Shown one piece after another: positions 9,170-22,097 of a DNA stretch of 64,000 bases (within the stretch, counting starts at the first letter, position 1; each line of letters begins with the position of its first letter). A program made the position numbers and the translations under genes. The stretch lies in assembly GCF_000332315.1 (NCBI RefSeq), contig NZ_KB235936.1:70659-134658 (forward strand). Reading direction: 5' to 3'. The notes below the pieces were generated by a model. That model made no database searches, was not told where the DNA came from, and saw only the letters and a list, made by a program, of their open reading frames with translations. This DNA is from Prochlorothrix hollandica PCC 9006 = CALU 1027 (GTDB lineage Bacteria; Cyanobacteriota; Cyanobacteriia; Prochlorotrichales; Prochlorotrichaceae).

Positions 9170-9487
9170 GTGGCCAATATTAAATCTGCCATTAAGCGCA
9201 TTGACATTGCAGAGCGTAACCGCCTTCGTAATAAGTCTTACAAGTCTGCCATCAAGACCTTGACCAAAACCTATCTTGCGGCTGTGGAGCAATACACCGC
9301 CAGCCCCGGCGATGAGTCCAAACAGGCCGTCAACAGAACCATGTCCGCAGCCTACAGCAAAATTGACAAAGCTGTGAAGCGCGGCGTGCTCCACCCCAGC
9401 ACCGGAGCCAATCGTAAGGCACGCATTGCACGGCTCTTTCGGAAGCAAGTCGAACCCTATACCCCTGCCGCCGCCAGCGACTCCTAG
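9170..9487 (+). CDS. rpsT: 30S ribosomal protein S20
   Basis: Binds 16S rRNA early in 30S assembly. The sequence [30 protein letters not shown] is the typical Lys/Arg-rich S20 start, and [19 protein letters not shown] residues (here [14 protein letters not shown]) close the helical bundle. 105 residues, slightly longer than the E. coli protein. Start is GTG at 9170. It heads the rpsT-tatD-rpoB-rpoC1-rpoC2 order common in cyanobacteria. A TAAGAT hexamer at about 9118-9123 could be its -10 box. Confidence 0.96.
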   Translation: MANIKSAIKRIDIAERNRLRNKSYKSAIKTLTKTYLAAVEQYTASPGDESKQAVNRTMSAAYSKIDKAVKRGVLHPSTGANRKARIARLFRKQVEPYTPAAASDS

Positions 9488-9585
9488 TCCGTTGCCTAAG
9501 CTCTGTTGCCTAAGCTCTGTGGACTAGACGCTTTGCACACTGTCGCCCCTTCAGCGTTGCAACCGAATCTGTAGCGAAGCCCTTA

Positions 9586-10383
9586 ATGCGCTTAATTGAC
9601 ACCCATGTTCATATCAACTTTCCCGTCTTCCAGGATGATCTGGCGGAGGTGGCGCAGCGTTGGCGTGACGCAGGCATTGCCTACCTGATTCATTCCTGTG
9701 TCGAACCGGGAGAGTTTCATACCCTTCAAGCCCTCAGTGATCAGTTCCCTGAACTGTTTTTTGCTGTGGGCTTACACCCGCTAGATGTTCATCTCTGGAC
9801 CCCAGACTTAGCCACGACGATCCAGCAATTGGCCCAGTCTGACCGACGGGTGGTTGCCCTGGGGGAAATGGGGTTAGATTTTTTTAAGTCTGACCAAGTG
9901 GAGCAACAGTACGCAGCCTTTGGGGCACAGCTCCGGATTGCCCGTGCCTTAGATCTGCCCGTGATTATTCACTGCCGGGATGCAGCCGTTCCCATGGCGG
10001 AGTTTTTGCAGCAATTTTGGCAGGAGCAGGGACCGGTGCGGGGGGTGATGCACTGTTGGGGCGGATCCCCTGAGGAAACCCAGTGGTTTCTGGATTTGGG
10101 CTTCTACATCAGTTTCAGCGGCACAGTCACCTTTAAAAAAGCCGAACAGATTCAAGCCTCGGCAGCCATGGTACCGGAGCATCGCCTGCTGGTGGAAACG
10201 GATTGTCCGTTTTTGGCCCCCGTACCCCAACGAGGCAAGCGCAATGAGCCTGCTTTTGTACGTCATGTGGCAGAACAGGTGGCAACCCTGCGCCAGGTGC
10301 CCCTAGAAAGTCTGGCAGCACAAACCTTCCACAATAGCTGTCAGTTATTTCGGCTCCCAGGGGCTGAGATCGTGGTGGCTTAG
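9586..10383 (+). CDS. tatD: TatD family metal-dependent hydrolase
   Basis: TatD-type deoxyribonuclease/hydrolase of the amidohydrolase superfamily, cytoplasmic. Metal ligands seen in order: DTHVHINF (H7, H9), GEMGLDFF (Glu), IIHCRD (His), MHCWGG (His) and [10 protein letters not shown] (Asp). 265 residues is typical. Gene order after rpsT and before rpoB is conserved in cyanobacteria, where it is usually annotated as a TatD family hydrolase. Spacing to rpsT is about 100 bases, carrying a 16-bp direct repeat (GTTGCCTAAGCTCT, twice). Confidence 0.92.
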   Translation: MRLIDTHVHINFPVFQDDLAEVAQRWRDAGIAYLIHSCVEPGEFHTLQALSDQFPELFFAVGLHPLDVHLWTPDLATTIQQLAQSDRRVVALGEMGLDFFKSDQVEQQYAAFGAQLRIARALDLPVIIHCRDAAVPMAEFLQQFWQEQGPVRGVMHCWGGSPEETQWFLDLGFYISFSGTVTFKKAEQIQASAAMVPEHRLLVETDCPFLAPVPQRGKRNEPAFVRHVAEQVATLRQVPLESLAAQTFHNSCQLFRLPGAEIVVA

Positions 10384-10599
10384 GGGCGGAGGTGAAGGGG
10401 GGTAACGTGTTTTTGGGGGTGTTTTTGGGGGTGATGGTCACCGTCCTTGTGGGGTAGGAGCCAACGCCAATCCTGCTAGCACCCTAGGGATATCAACAAC
10501 CTGGGGGTCTTCAACCCCTGGGAATTTTCCCTGTTAGGGGGTTAGACTTCCCGCTGACTGCCCTGGAAATTCTCCCCTTCGTCTCCCGATGCTTCTGGC

Positions 10600-10680
10600 G
10601 GGTTGCCCCTTAAAGCGGGACAAGATTAAGGGGACAGTGGGGCGCTTTAAACCCCACTGTCCCGGCTTAAGTTGATACCC
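10600..10680 (+). mobile_element. Element D copy 1 (81 bp)
   Basis: Starts GGGTTGCCCC and ends GTTGATACCC; central ACAGTGGGG/CCCCACTGT stem. Flanked by near-identical 8-mers CTTCTGGC (10592-10599) and CTTCTGAC (10681-10688), read as an aged 8-bp target duplication. Confidence 0.8.
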
Positions 10681-10706
10681 CTTCTGACTGTCCCTGGGGC
10701 TAACCG

Positions 10707-10787
10707 GGTAGTGATCCAAACGGAGTGAAGTCGTAACGGTACGACAAGGCTTACAGCCTGTCTTTTCACGACCTAAACAGCACTACC
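10707..10787 (-). mobile_element. Element E copy 1 (81 bp, TSD CTAACCG)
   Basis: Bounded by GGTAGTGATC and its inverted partner GCACTACC, with perfect 7-bp direct repeats CTAACCG at 10700-10706 and 10788-10794. Contains the TGAAAAGACAGGC-type core seen in the three other E copies. Confidence 0.75.
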
Positions 10788-10896
10788 CTAACCGTCCCTG
10801 GGGCTAATGGTCTCGGCCCAGGGCATCTTGACTCCCGTTTTACCCTTGCCGCTTCCCAGACTGTCCTTTTCCATCCCTTTGGTTCAGCATCCCAAC

Positions 10897-10977
10897 GGGT
10901 TCCCGCTTTAAGCGGGACAAGATTAACGGGACAGTGGGGCGCTCCGCGCCCCACTGTCCCGGCTTAAGTTGATACCC
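10897..10977 (+). mobile_element. Element D copy 2 (81 bp)
   Basis: GGGTTCCCGC to GTTGATACCC, same orientation as copy 1. Flanks ATCCCAAC (10889-10896) and CTCCCAAC (10978-10985) match at 7 of 8 positions. Lies about 115 bases before the rpoB start. Confidence 0.8.
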
Positions 10978-11093
10978 CTCCCAACTTCCCTAATGTCAAA
11001 GGGCGCTAGCTTTGTCTGCCGTCTTTGACTTGACCGGGTCTATTACAGCAGTACACCCGACTTACGCTGAGCTTGGCTCATCTGAGGAAACCC

Positions 11094-14000
11094 ATGACTA
11101 CGCAACCGACGATCGCCCCCGCCTCTTTTACATTGCCTGATTTAGTGGAAATCCAGCGGTCTAGCTTCCGTTGGTTTCTGGAAGAAGGCTTAGTGGAAGA
11201 GCTGGAAAGCTTCTCTCCCATTTCCGATTATACAGGCAAGTTAGAACTCCATTTTTTGGGCAAAAGCTACAGACTGAAAAGCCCGAGATATGATTTGGCG
11301 GAGGCTAAGCGCCGCGATGGTACCTATGCCGTACAGATGTATGTGCCAACCCGCCTTATTAATAAGGAAACCGGGGAAATTAAGGAGCAGGAGGTTTTCA
11401 TTGGGGATTTGCCCCTGATGACCGATCGCGGCACCTTCATTATCAACGGGGCGGAGCGGGTCATTGTCAACCAGATTGTCCGCAGTCCAGGGGTGTATTA
11501 CAAGTCGGAAACCGACAAGAATGGCCGTCGCACCTATAATGCTAGCCTGATTCCCAACCGGGGGGCTTGGCTGAAGTTTGAGACCGACAAAAATAGTTTG
11601 GTCTGGGTTCGCATCGACAAAACCCGCAAATTATCGGCTCAGGTGTTGCTGAAGGCCTTGGGCCTGACGGACAACGAGATTTTTGATGCCCTACGGCACC
11701 CGGAATATTTCCAAAAGACTATCGAAAAAGAAGGGCAATACAGCGAAGATGAAGCCCTGATGGAGCTGTACCGTAAACTGCGGCCCGGTGAGCCTCCCAC
11801 CGTCGGCGGCGGACACCAGTTGCTAGAGTCCCGCTTTTTTGATCCCAAACGCTACGACTTGGGACGGGTGGGGCGCTATAAGCTCAACAAAAAACTGCAT
11901 CTGACCGTACCCGACTCGACACGGGTTCTCACTCCCCAGGATATTCTGGCGGCGATCGACTACCTGATCAACCTGGAATTCGACATTGGTAACATTGACG
12001 ACATCGATCACCTGGGCAATCGTCGGGTGCGATCGGTGGGGGAATTGCTGCAAAACCAAGTGCGGGTGGGGCTGAACCGCCTAGAACGCATTATTCGGGA
12101 GCGGATGACCGTATCCGATGCCGACTCCCTCACCCCCGCTTCCTTGGTCAACCCCAAACCCCTGGTGGCCGCCATTAAGGAGTTCTTTGGCTCCTCCCAG
12201 TTGTCCCAGTTCATGGACCAAACCAATCCCCTGGCGGAGTTAACCCACAAGCGCCGCCTCAGCGCCCTCGGACCGGGGGGTTTAACCCGGGAGCGGGCGG
12301 GCTTTGCCGTGCGGGATATTCACCCCTCCCACTATGGCCGCATTTGCCCCATTGAAACCCCTGAAGGTCCCAACGCCGGCTTGATTGGATCCCTGGCCAC
12401 CCATGCCCGGGTCAACTCCTATGGCTTCATTGAGACCCCTTTCCGCAAGGTGGACAATGGCCGGATTCGTTGGGATCTGGCAGCCCAATACATGACCGCC
12501 GACGAAGAAGATGATCTGCGGGTGGCTCCTGGGGATCTGTCCACCGATGAAGATGGCTACATTTTGGGGGAAACGGTGCCGGTGCGCTATCGCCAGGATT
12601 TCACCACCACCACCCCGGATCAGGTGGACTATGTGGCGGTGTCCCCGGTGCAAATTATTTCCGTGGCCACCTCCCTGATTCCCTTCATTGAACATGATGA
12701 TGCCAACCGCGCCCTGATGGGATCCAACATGCAACGGCAGGCGGTGCCCCTGTTGCGTCCGGAGCGGCCCCTGGTGGGCACCGGTCTGGAAGCCCAGGCG
12801 GCTCGGGACTCTGGCATGGTCATTGTCAGCCGCACCGATGGGGAAGTGGTCTATGTGGATGCTAACCAAATTGTGGTGGCGGATGCCGAGGGCCAACACT
12901 CGGAATACACCATTCAGAAGTACCACCGATCGAACCAAGACACCTGCCTCAACCAGCGTCCCCTGGTTTTTGAAGGGGATGAAGTGGTGGCCGGTCAAGT
13001 TTTGGCCGATGGTTCCGCCACAGAAGGGGGAGAGCTAGCCCTGGGGCAGAATGTGCTGGTGGCCTATATGCCCTGGGAGGGCTACAACTACGAGGATGCC
13101 ATCCTCATCAGTGAGCGCCTGGTGCAGGAGGATGTCTACACCTCCATTCACATCGAAAAATATGAAATTGAAGCCCGTCAAACCAAACTGGGTCCGGAGG
13201 AAATCACCCGGGAAATTCCCAATGTGGGGGAAGATGCCCTGCGTCATTTAGACGAAAACGGCATTATCCGCATCGGGGCTTGGGTAGATGCCGGGGATAT
13301 TTTGGTCGGCAAGGTGACCCCCAAGGGGGAATCAGACCAGCCCCCCGAAGAGAAACTGCTGCGGGCCATTTTCGGGGAAAAGGCGCGGGATGTGCGGGAT
13401 AACTCCCTGCGGGTTCCCAATGGTGAAAAGGGCCGGGTGGTGGATGTGCGCATCTTTACCCGGGAGCAGGGGGATGAGTTGCCCCCTGGAGCCAACATGC
13501 TGGTGCGGGTCTATGTGGCCCAAAAGCGCAAGATCCAGGTGGGGGACAAAATGGCCGGTCGCCACGGCAATAAGGGGATTATTTCCCGCATTCTGCCCAT
13601 TGAAGATATGCCCTATCTGCCCGATGGTACGCCCCTGGATATTGTCCTCAATCCCTTGGGGGTGCCGTCCCGCATGAATGTGGGTCAAATCTTTGAGTGT
13701 CTGTTGGGCTGGGCCGGGGAAAACCTAGCCACCCGCTTTAAGATCACCCCCTTCGATGAAATGTATGGGGCGGAAATCTCGCGGGAAACCGTCAACGGCA
13801 AGTTGGAAGCAGCCCGTCGCCGCAAGGGGAAATGGGTCTTTAACCCCGAAGAACCGGGAAAAATCCAGGTGTACGATGGTCGCACGGGGGAACCCTTCGA
13901 TCGCCCGGTGACCGTGGGCAAAGCCTACATGCTCAAGTTGGTGCACCTGGTGGATGACAAGATCCACGCCCGATCGACGGGTCCCTACTCCCTGGTTACC

Positions 14001-14393
14001 CAACAGCCCTTGGGGGGTAAAGCCCAGCAAGGGGGACAGCGGTTTGGGGAAATGGAAGTGTGGGCCTTGGAAGCCTTTGGAGCTGCCTACACCCTCCAGG
14101 AACTGCTCACGGTCAAGTCCGACGATATGCAGGGCCGCAATGAAGCCCTTAATGCCATTGTCAAGGGCAAGTCTATTCCCCGCCCCGGTACGCCGGAATC
14201 CTTCAAGGTGCTGATGCGGGAGTTGCAGTCCCTCTGTCTGGATATTTCCGTCCACAAGCTGGATAGCCAGGATGGCAGCCTCAATGAAGATACGGAGGTG
14301 GATTTAATGTTGGATCCCAGCCACCGCCGCCCCCCCTCCCGTCCCACCTATGAGTCCATTAGCCGTGACGACAGCGGTGACGATGATTTGTAA
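11094..14393 (+). CDS. rpoB: RNA polymerase beta subunit
   Basis: Catalytic-core beta subunit of RNA polymerase. The frame opens at a TTG at 11073, but ATG at 11094 is preferred: GAGG lies 7 bases upstream and the protein then begins [21 protein letters not shown], as in other cyanobacteria, giving 1099 residues. The rifampicin pocket segment ([20 protein letters not shown]) and following [23 protein letters not shown] motif (here [15 protein letters not shown]) look wild type. The compact length, lacking large E. coli insertions, is usual for cyanobacteria. A 12-bp tandem repeat begins at its stop codon. Followed by rpoC1 after 170 bases. Confidence 0.98.
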   Translation: MTTQPTIAPASFTLPDLVEIQRSSFRWFLEEGLVEELESFSPISDYTGKLELHFLGKSYRLKSPRYDLAEAKRRDGTYAVQMYVPTRLINKETGEIKEQEVFIGDLPLMTDRGTFIINGAERVIVNQIVRSPGVYYKSETDKNGRRTYNASLIPNRGAWLKFETDKNSLVWVRIDKTRKLSAQVLLKALGLTDNEIFDALRHPEYFQKTIEKEGQYSEDEALMELYRKLRPGEPPTVGGGHQLLESRFFDPKRYDLGRVGRYKLNKKLHLTVPDSTRVLTPQDILAAIDYLINLEFDIGNIDDIDHLGNRRVRSVGELLQNQVRVGLNRLERIIRERMTVSDADSLTPASLVNPKPLVAAIKEFFGSSQLSQFMDQTNPLAELTHKRRLSALGPGGLTRERAGFAVRDIHPSHYGRICPIETPEGPNAGLIGSLATHARVNSYGFIETPFRKVDNGRIRWDLAAQYMTADEEDDLRVAPGDLSTDEDGYILGETVPVRYRQDFTTTTPDQVDYVAVSPVQIISVATSLIPFIEHDDANRALMGSNMQRQAVPLLRPERPLVGTGLEAQAARDSGMVIVSRTDGEVVYVDANQIVVADAEGQHSEYTIQKYHRSNQDTCLNQRPLVFEGDEVVAGQVLADGSATEGGELALGQNVLVAYMPWEGYNYEDAILISERLVQEDVYTSIHIEKYEIEARQTKLGPEEITREIPNVGEDALRHLDENGIIRIGAWVDAGDILVGKVTPKGESDQPPEEKLLRAIFGEKARDVRDNSLRVPNGEKGRVVDVRIFTREQGDELPPGANMLVRVYVAQKRKIQVGDKMAGRHGNKGIISRILPIEDMPYLPDGTPLDIVLNPLGVPSRMNVGQIFECLLGWAGENLATRFKITPFDEMYGAEISRETVNGKLEAARRRKGKWVFNPEEPGKIQVYDGRTGEPFDRPVTVGKAYMLKLVHLVDDKIHARSTGPYSLVTQQPLGGKAQQGGQRFGEMEVWALEAFGAAYTLQELLTVKSDDMQGRNEALNAIVKGKSIPRPGTPESFKVLMRELQSLCLDISVHKLDSQDGSLNEDTEVDLMLDPSHRRPPSRPTYESISRDDSGDDDL

Positions 14394-14420
14394 GGCGATT
14401 TGTAAGGCGATTTGTAAGGC
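14385..14420 (+). repeat. 12-bp repeat spanning the rpoB stop codon
   Basis: Three perfect copies of GATTTGTAAGGC, the first containing the rpoB TAA stop (14391-14393), then GATCGCC. Each unit carries the same in-frame TAA, so expansion does not alter the protein. Confidence 0.9.
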
Positions 14421-14563
14421 GATCGCCCCCTAACCGGGGAAAGTCCTGGGAGGGGATGCTATCCCAGCTTCAACGGCCTCCCAGGGTCACTGCCACCCTC
14501 GGTATTTCCATACTGGGGGAGTCCACTGGATTCTTTTTCTTTGCCAAGAGGAACTCGTTAGCA

Positions 14564-16465
<1,902 letters not shown>

Positions 16466-16622
16466 GGCTGATCGCTGAACGCGGGAACCGCAGGCCGTCT
16501 GTGGTCCTAGACCCAGGGACAGTTTTAGGATCGGGGGAGGGAGGGGGAGTCCTCCCCATGAACCCGACCGGGAACCTGCTCCCAGATTTTTTTTGGTACT
16601 GTTTGAGGGGACGTGGACATCC

Positions 16623-19600
16623 ATGACTGAGCAACACACTGAGCAACGCAAGCATCGCCCAACAGCGGATCAGCCCCTGACTTTTTACAATTGCGTGATT
16701 GATAAAAAGCAGCTTAAGCGACTCATTGCCCAAGCCTTTACCCACTATGGCACGGCCCGCACCGCAGAGATGGCCGATGATCTCAAGGCGCTGGGCTTTG
16801 AATATGCCACCCGTGCCGGGGTCTCCATTAGTGTGGATGACCTGAAGGTGCCCCCCGAAAAGAAGGCATTACTCCAGGCGGCTGAGGAAGAAATTCGCAC
16901 CACAGAAGCCCGGTATACCCGGGGGGAAATTACGGAAGTGGAACGGTTCCAAAAGGTCATTGACACCTGGCACGGGACCAATGAGGAACTGAAGGATGAA
17001 GTGGTGCGCAACTTTAAGCGCAACGACCCCCTCAACTCCGTTTATATGATGGCCTTTTCCGGGGCACGGGGAAATATTTCCCAGGTGCGGCAGTTGGTGG
17101 GAATGCGGGGTCTGATGGCGAACCCCCAGGGGGAAATCATTGACTTGCCCATTAAAACCAACTTCCGGGAAGGGCTGACGGTGACGGAGTATATTATTTC
17201 CTCCTATGGTGCCCGCAAAGGTCTGGTGGACACGGCCCTCCGCACCGCTGACTCTGGTTATCTGACCCGCCGTTTGGTGGATGTGTCCCAGGATGTGATT
17301 GTGCGGGAGTACGACTGTGGGACTCAGCGCAGTTTGCCGGTGCGCAATGTCCGGGATGGCGATCGGGTGCGGGTTGCCCTCAGCGATCGCCTCCTAGGTC
17401 GGGTCTTGGCGGAAGATGCCATCCATCCCGAAACCGGGGAAGTTCTGATCCCTAAGTACACCTCCCTCTCCCCGGAACTGTGCACCAAAATCAAGACAGC
17501 CGCATTAGAAGAGGTGATTGTGCGATCGCCCCTCACCTGTGACTCAGCGCGATCGGTGTGCCAACTCTGCTATGGCTGGAGTCTGGCCCACCAACATCTG
17601 GTGGACATGGGAGAAGCGGTGGGTATCATTGCGGCCCAATCCATTGGGGAACCGGGTACCCAGCTCACCATGCGCACCTTCCACACCGGCGGGGTGTTTA
17701 CGGGGGAAGTGGCCGGATCCGTCAAAGCGAAATTTGAAGGGGTCGTGCGTTATCCCGACAACGGACGAACCCGCGCTTTCCGCACTCGCCATGGGGATGA
17801 TGCCTGGGTTGTGGAAGGGACCACCGACGACAAACCCTTTAAGTTGGTGCTGCAAGGGGCAACCCAAACCCTAGAAGAAGTGCTGCCCCAGGGCACTACC
17901 CTCTACATTAGCGACGGCAAAACCGTGCTTCCCGAGACTATCATTGCGGAGACTCCCCTCGGTGGTCGCACCAGCAAGTCCACGGAGAAGGCCACCAAGG
18001 ACGTAACCTCGGATCTGTCGGGAGAGGTCTTCTTTAAAGACATCATGCCGGAGGAAAAGAAGGATCGCCAAGGCAACATTACCCGCATTGCCCAACGGGG
18101 CGGCTTGATGTGGGTGCTGTCTGGGGAAGTCTACAACCTGCCTCCCTTGGCGGAACCCGTGGTCAAAAACGGCGATCGCGTGACCGTTGGCGATGTCCTG
18201 GCCGAAACCAAACTCTGCACGGAGCATGGCGGGGTGGTGCGCCTACCCGAAGCGGGGGAAGGCAACCAAGAAGTGGAGATCATCACCGCGTCTGTCGTGC
18301 TGGATCAAGCCCTGGTGCGGGCCGAGTCTTCCCATGGCCAAAAGCACTATGTCATTGAAACTGGCAATGGCCAACGCTTTAATCTAACCGCAGCACCGGG
18401 AACCAAAGTGGTTCATAACCAGGTGGTGGCGGATCTGATCAGCGATCAGTATTGCACCCAAACCGGCGGCATCCTCAAATATGCCGGGGTGGAAGTCAGC
18501 AAAAATAAGCGGGCCAAAACGGGCTACGAGGTGATCAAGGGGGGCAGCTTGCTCTGGATCCCCGAAGAAACCCATGAAGTCAATAAGGATATTTCCCTGC
18601 TGCTGGTGGAAGATGGCCAGTATGTGGAAGCTGGCACCGAGGTGGTTAAGGATATCTACTGCCAAAGCAGTGGTGTGGTGGAAGTTACCCAAAAGAATGA
18701 CATTTTACGGGAAATTGTCATTAAACCGGGCGATCTTCATTTGCTGGATGATCCCGATGCCGGTCTGCAACATCACGAACAACTGATCTACCCCGGTCAA
18801 GAGGTGTTGCCCGGACTGACGGTGGAAGTCCTGCGCTATGGGGAATATGTGGAGACCCCTGAGGGAGGTGCCTTAATTCTCCGGCCCGTGGTGGAATATA
18901 CGGTGTCTGATGAACCGGCGGTTCCCAGCCAAAGCTCCAATAGCGAAGCCGGTCGCTCCATTTGTCTGCGGGCTACCCAACGGCTGCTCTATAAGGACGA
19001 CGAGCGGGTGAAGGCGGTGCAGGGGTTGAATCTTCTGCAAACCCAGTTGATGTTGGAAATTAACCAGGAAGCCTCCCAACTGGTGGCGGATATTGAATTG
19101 GTCCCCGATGAAGAAGGCCAAGACGATATTCTGCGCTTGCAGTTGGTGATTCTGGAGTCTCTGATGATTCGCCGGGATGTGTCGGCGGATAGTGTCCAGG
19201 GCCAAACGAAAACCGATCTTTTGGTGCAGGATCAAGACAAAATCGACCCCGGCGCAGTGGTGGCTCGCACCGCTACCCTCTGTAAGGAAACGGGGATTGT
19301 CCAAGGTATCCGCGAAGGCTCGGAGGTGGTGCGCCGCCTCTTGATTGTGCGGGAGGCGGATCAGTTCCAGGTGGAGGTGCCCGATGCCCCCAGTCTGGGC
19401 TGGAAGCCGGAGGATCTCGTGGTGGCCGGTAGTCCCCTAGCCCCGGATCTAGAAGCACCGGAATCCGGTCAAATCATTGAGTGTGATGGCAATACCCTCA
19501 CCTTCCGCATTGCCCGTCCCTACCGGGTGTCTGGGGGTGCGGTGCTCCATGTGGAAGATAAGAGCCTGGTGCAACGGGGGGATAACCTGGTGTTGCTGGT

Positions 19601-20606
19601 GTTTGAGCGGGCAAAAACGGGGGATATTATCCAGGGTCTACCCCGCATTGAGGAATTGCTGGAGGCCCGGAAGCCTAAGGAAGCCTGTATCCTAGCCCGC
19701 GAACCGGGGGTGGCTCAGGTGATTTATGATGGCGATGATGTCGTCGAGATTAAGGTGATCGAAGATGATGGGACGGTGCGGGAGTATGAAATTACCCCCG
19801 GCCACAACGTTATCGTCTCCGATGGCCAACGGGTTAACCCAGCGGATGCCCTCACCGATGGACCCTCTAATCCCCACGAGATTCTGGACATTTTCTTCAA
19901 CTTCTACCGCAATTCCCGGGGGGATGAGCAGTTGTATGAGGCGGCGATCGATAGTTTTGGCAAAGTCCAAAAGTTCCTCGTCGATGCGGTCCAGGCGGTC
20001 TACCGTTCCCAGGGCATTGATATTTCCGACAAGCACATCGAGGTGATTGTGCGCCAAATGACGGCCAAGGCTCGCATTGAGGATGGTGGCGATACCACGA
20101 TGCTACCGGGGGAACTGGTGGAAATGCGCCAGATTTACCAGGTTAACCAGGCCATGGCCATCACTGGGGGTGCCCCTGCTAAGTATGAGCCGGTGCTGCT
20201 GGGGATTACCAAGGCATCCCTCAACACCGATAGCTTTATTTCGGCGGCCAGCTTCCAGGAAACCACACGGGTGCTGACGGAGGCGGCGATCGAAGGGAAG
20301 TCTGACTGGTTGCGGGGTCTCAAGGAAAATGTGATCATTGGTCGTCTGATTCCGGCGGGCACCGGTTTCAATGCCTACGAAGAATCCCTAGGTACCTATA
20401 CTGATGGGGATCCTGCCTATGATGGCCCTGGGACCATGGGTTCAGATCGCTTGGATGGGGTGGTCATTGATGACAGCCACGCTCACATCCACGACATTGA
20501 AGGAGATGGTCGCTCCTTTGGTCTGGAACCCCGTCGCGGCAACGAGTCTACTTCCATGATCCTGGATGATGAGGAGTTGATTGACGACAACACCCTGAGC
20601 AACTAG
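16623..20606 (+). CDS. rpoC2: RNA polymerase beta-prime subunit (RpoC2)
   Basis: C-terminal part of the split beta-prime. An upstream TTG at 16593 is possible, but ATG at 16623 with GAGGGG 12 bases upstream is preferred (1327 residues, [19 protein letters not shown]). The trigger-loop and bridge region is seen in [20 protein letters not shown] and [19 protein letters not shown]; a zinc-binding cluster is in [13 protein letters not shown]. The several hundred residues that follow (about 350-1000) are the beta-barrel-rich insertion typical of cyanobacterial RpoC2. [20 protein letters not shown] and the C-terminal acidic tail are conserved. Ends the rpo transcription unit; a strong terminator lies 160 bases downstream. 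Confidence 0.98.
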   Translation: MTEQHTEQRKHRPTADQPLTFYNCVIDKKQLKRLIAQAFTHYGTARTAEMADDLKALGFEYATRAGVSISVDDLKVPPEKKALLQAAEEEIRTTEARYTRGEITEVERFQKVIDTWHGTNEELKDEVVRNFKRNDPLNSVYMMAFSGARGNISQVRQLVGMRGLMANPQGEIIDLPIKTNFREGLTVTEYIISSYGARKGLVDTALRTADSGYLTRRLVDVSQDVIVREYDCGTQRSLPVRNVRDGDRVRVALSDRLLGRVLAEDAIHPETGEVLIPKYTSLSPELCTKIKTAALEEVIVRSPLTCDSARSVCQLCYGWSLAHQHLVDMGEAVGIIAAQSIGEPGTQLTMRTFHTGGVFTGEVAGSVKAKFEGVVRYPDNGRTRAFRTRHGDDAWVVEGTTDDKPFKLVLQGATQTLEEVLPQGTTLYISDGKTVLPETIIAETPLGGRTSKSTEKATKDVTSDLSGEVFFKDIMPEEKKDRQGNITRIAQRGGLMWVLSGEVYNLPPLAEPVVKNGDRVTVGDVLAETKLCTEHGGVVRLPEAGEGNQEVEIITASVVLDQALVRAESSHGQKHYVIETGNGQRFNLTAAPGTKVVHNQVVADLISDQYCTQTGGILKYAGVEVSKNKRAKTGYEVIKGGSLLWIPEETHEVNKDISLLLVEDGQYVEAGTEVVKDIYCQSSGVVEVTQKNDILREIVIKPGDLHLLDDPDAGLQHHEQLIYPGQEVLPGLTVEVLRYGEYVETPEGGALILRPVVEYTVSDEPAVPSQSSNSEAGRSICLRATQRLLYKDDERVKAVQGLNLLQTQLMLEINQEASQLVADIELVPDEEGQDDILRLQLVILESLMIRRDVSADSVQGQTKTDLLVQDQDKIDPGAVVARTATLCKETGIVQGIREGSEVVRRLLIVREADQFQVEVPDAPSLGWKPEDLVVAGSPLAPDLEAPESGQIIECDGNTLTFRIARPYRVSGGAVLHVEDKSLVQRGDNLVLLVFERAKTGDIIQGLPRIEELLEARKPKEACILAREPGVAQVIYDGDDVVEIKVIEDDGTVREYEITPGHNVIVSDGQRVNPADALTDGPSNPHEILDIFFNFYRNSRGDEQLYEAAIDSFGKVQKFLVDAVQAVYRSQGIDISDKHIEVIVRQMTAKARIEDGGDTTMLPGELVEMRQIYQVNQAMAITGGAPAKYEPVLLGITKASLNTDSFISAASFQETTRVLTEAAIEGKSDWLRGLKENVIIGRLIPAGTGFNAYEESLGTYTDGDPAYDGPGTMGSDRLDGVVIDDSHAHIHDIEGDGRSFGLEPRRGNESTSMILDDEELIDDNTLSN

Positions 20607-20623
20607 GACGATGGCGATCGCTG

Positions 20624-20726
20624 TACAGCAGTCCTAAATGGGTCGTGTGGTCTGTCCCCGGAGGGGGCACACCACACCAAGGGTTTCAGCCATCGAGATG
20701 CCTACAACTGATTTAGGGTTGCTGTA
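20624..20726 (+). mobile_element. Element A copy 1 (103 bp)
   Basis: TACAGCAGTCCTAAAT at the left and ATTTAGGGTTGCTGTA at the right are imperfect inverted ends; the centre is a long GC-rich hairpin around CCCCGGAGGGGGC. Sits 18 bases after the rpoC2 stop. TA at both ends fits a TA target duplication. Confidence 0.85.
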
Positions 20727-20767
20727 GCAATGTCTCTATATTGCTCAGTCATCGCCAAAACCCAGTA

Positions 20768-20793
20768 AAAAAGCCTCCCTAGGGAGGCTTTTT
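20768..20793. terminator. Bidirectional rho-independent terminator
   Basis: Perfect 13-bp palindrome: AAAAAGCCTCCCT followed by AGGGAGGCTTTTT. It has a T-run on each strand, so it can end rpoC2 from the left and the PEP-CTERM gene from the right. Confidence 0.9.
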
Positions 20794-20832
20794 CTGTCAT
20801 TGAGGGCATCGGGGTGACGCTGCAAGACGGCT

Positions 20833-21576
20833 CTAAGCCTGGGCAATGCGCTTGCGAGTGGCCAATCCCAAGGCACCCAGAGCCAGCAGCCCCACCACAC
20901 CCGTTGGTTCGGGCACATCTTTTGCGGCTACTTCAAAGGCAATCTCGGTCTCCTTAAGCGTTTGGCCATTGGGCAATTGGGTACCGCTGGGCAACTGAGC
21001 TTTGTTGAGTAGCTTCACGCTATCAAAGGTACCGCTGAAGGATGCAAATAAATCTTTACCGTAGTTTCCAGCAGAATTGTACCCATTTTGGGCTATACCG
21101 GTGATATTAGCCCAATCCGTTGTGCCTGCTAAGGTATAGCCACTAATGGTACCCACGGAAGTCGCACCGTCAAAAAATTCCATTACGTTGTAGGTATCGA
21201 TCGACCCCCAATACATCTCAAACAGACCGGTTAGCCCTGACACAATAATGGGGTTGCTAGCTCCAGTGGGGTCATCTTTTTTACTGGTGACGCTATAGGA
21301 ATGAACGTTGCTTTTGTCGCCAAAGTTGGTGCCGGGAATCTCGTAACGATTTTTTTTGGCTTTAGCAGGATCCAAAACAGCGCCGCCAGCCACGGTGTAA
21401 CCTGCGTTCTGGAGGGAGACACAAGAGGCTGTCGGGCAGCCTGCACTGAGGCTGAAATCAATGGCACCCAAGGTACCGGCTTGGGCTGACGGTGCGAGGG
21501 CCAAGGTTGCAACAGCAGTGGCGGCAACTCCCATTAAACGGCTGAGGGAAAACGAGGTGGGGGCAGAGAAATGCAT
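20833..21576 (-). CDS. PEP-CTERM sorting domain protein
   Basis: A 247-residue exported protein. Residues about 1-33 are a signal peptide (APSAQA). The C-terminus has the PEP-CTERM signal: VPEPTGVVGLLALGALGL, then the basic ATRKRIAQA, the known substrate signal for an exosortase that anchors or releases proteins at the surface. The middle is beta-rich with many Gly/Ser/Thr (MYWGSIDTYNVMEFFDG, FASFSGTFDSVKLLNK), resembling the exosortase-dependent surface proteins of cyanobacteria. Specific role unknown. No exosortase gene is in the window. Shares the terminator at 20768-20793 with rpoC2. Confidence 0.88.
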   Translation of the reverse strand: MHFSAPTSFSLSRLMGVAATAVATLALAPSAQAGTLGAIDFSLSAGCPTASCVSLQNAGYTVAGGAVLDPAKAKKNRYEIPGTNFGDKSNVHSYSVTSKKDDPTGASNPIIVSGLTGLFEMYWGSIDTYNVMEFFDGATSVGTISGYTLAGTTDWANITGIAQNGYNSAGNYGKDLFASFSGTFDSVKLLNKAQLPSGTQLPNGQTLKETEIAFEVAAKDVPEPTGVVGLLALGALGLATRKRIAQA

Positions 21577-22097
21577 GATTGATTACTCCTGTGTTATCGG
21601 GGCTATGGTGCTGCTAGACGAGTGTTATGTCCGTACAATCCGCGTAATTTCTTAATTGACCAACAATGGATCAATAACTGATGGGTACCTCAAAAAATCC
21701 AAATTCTCGCCCCTGGACCAACGCAAGAATAGGGGTTGTGGCGGGCGGCGAAGCCGCCCAACCCAATTAATTGAGGTGCCCTGATCAACAACTGATCAAC
21801 AACTGATCAACAACTGATCAACAACTAATGGACCTGATGGCTAAAATCATAATTATCAATACTTGCGGCACAAACCTTAATGGTCTTTTGAACCTCAGAC
21901 CCTGGCTTCTATCCGGGTAAATACAGATGTAAAGGATTTTGGATCGGGTACTCACTCTAGCCCTGACCGTATTATCACTGAGAAAGTGGCCGGTGGCTAG
22001 GGTAATCATGCCTCTTCATCAACTCTTTAAAAAAGTCTCCCCAAAAGCCCCCGTTCCAGTCGCTCCAGGAGCTTAGTCTGGTCTTGACCCGATCGAT
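21577..22097. other. Gene-free region with element C and an 11-bp repeat
   Basis: Between two leftward genes. Holds element C copy 2 and, immediately after it, four copies of TGATCAACAAC (21782-21826). The rest is AT-rich and presumably carries the PEP-CTERM gene promoter. No gene seen. Confidence 0.5.
21683..21781 (+). mobile_element. Element C copy 2 (99 bp, TSD TGAT)
   Basis: GGGTACCTCAA to TTGAGGTGCCC with the GGCGGCGAAGCCGCC variant of the internal hairpin. Perfect 4-bp direct repeats TGAT at 21679-21682 and 21782-21785; the right copy belongs to the tandem TGATCAACAAC array. Confidence 0.85.

Larger units (their letters stand above)
10384..11093. other. rpoB leader region loaded with mobile elements
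   Basis: The 710 bases between tatD and rpoB hold two D elements and one E element (listed separately). The last 110 bases before rpoB are free of repeats and probably contain its promoter and ribosome binding site. No gene seen. Confidence 0.6.

Noticed and set aside
12200..12320. Checked the rifampicin region of rpoB for resistance changes
   Set aside because: The [20 protein letters not shown] segment looks wild type.
20624..20726. Element A hairpin as the rpoC2 terminator
   Set aside because: No T-run follows the hairpin, it is a dispersed family, and a clear terminator lies 40 bases further on.
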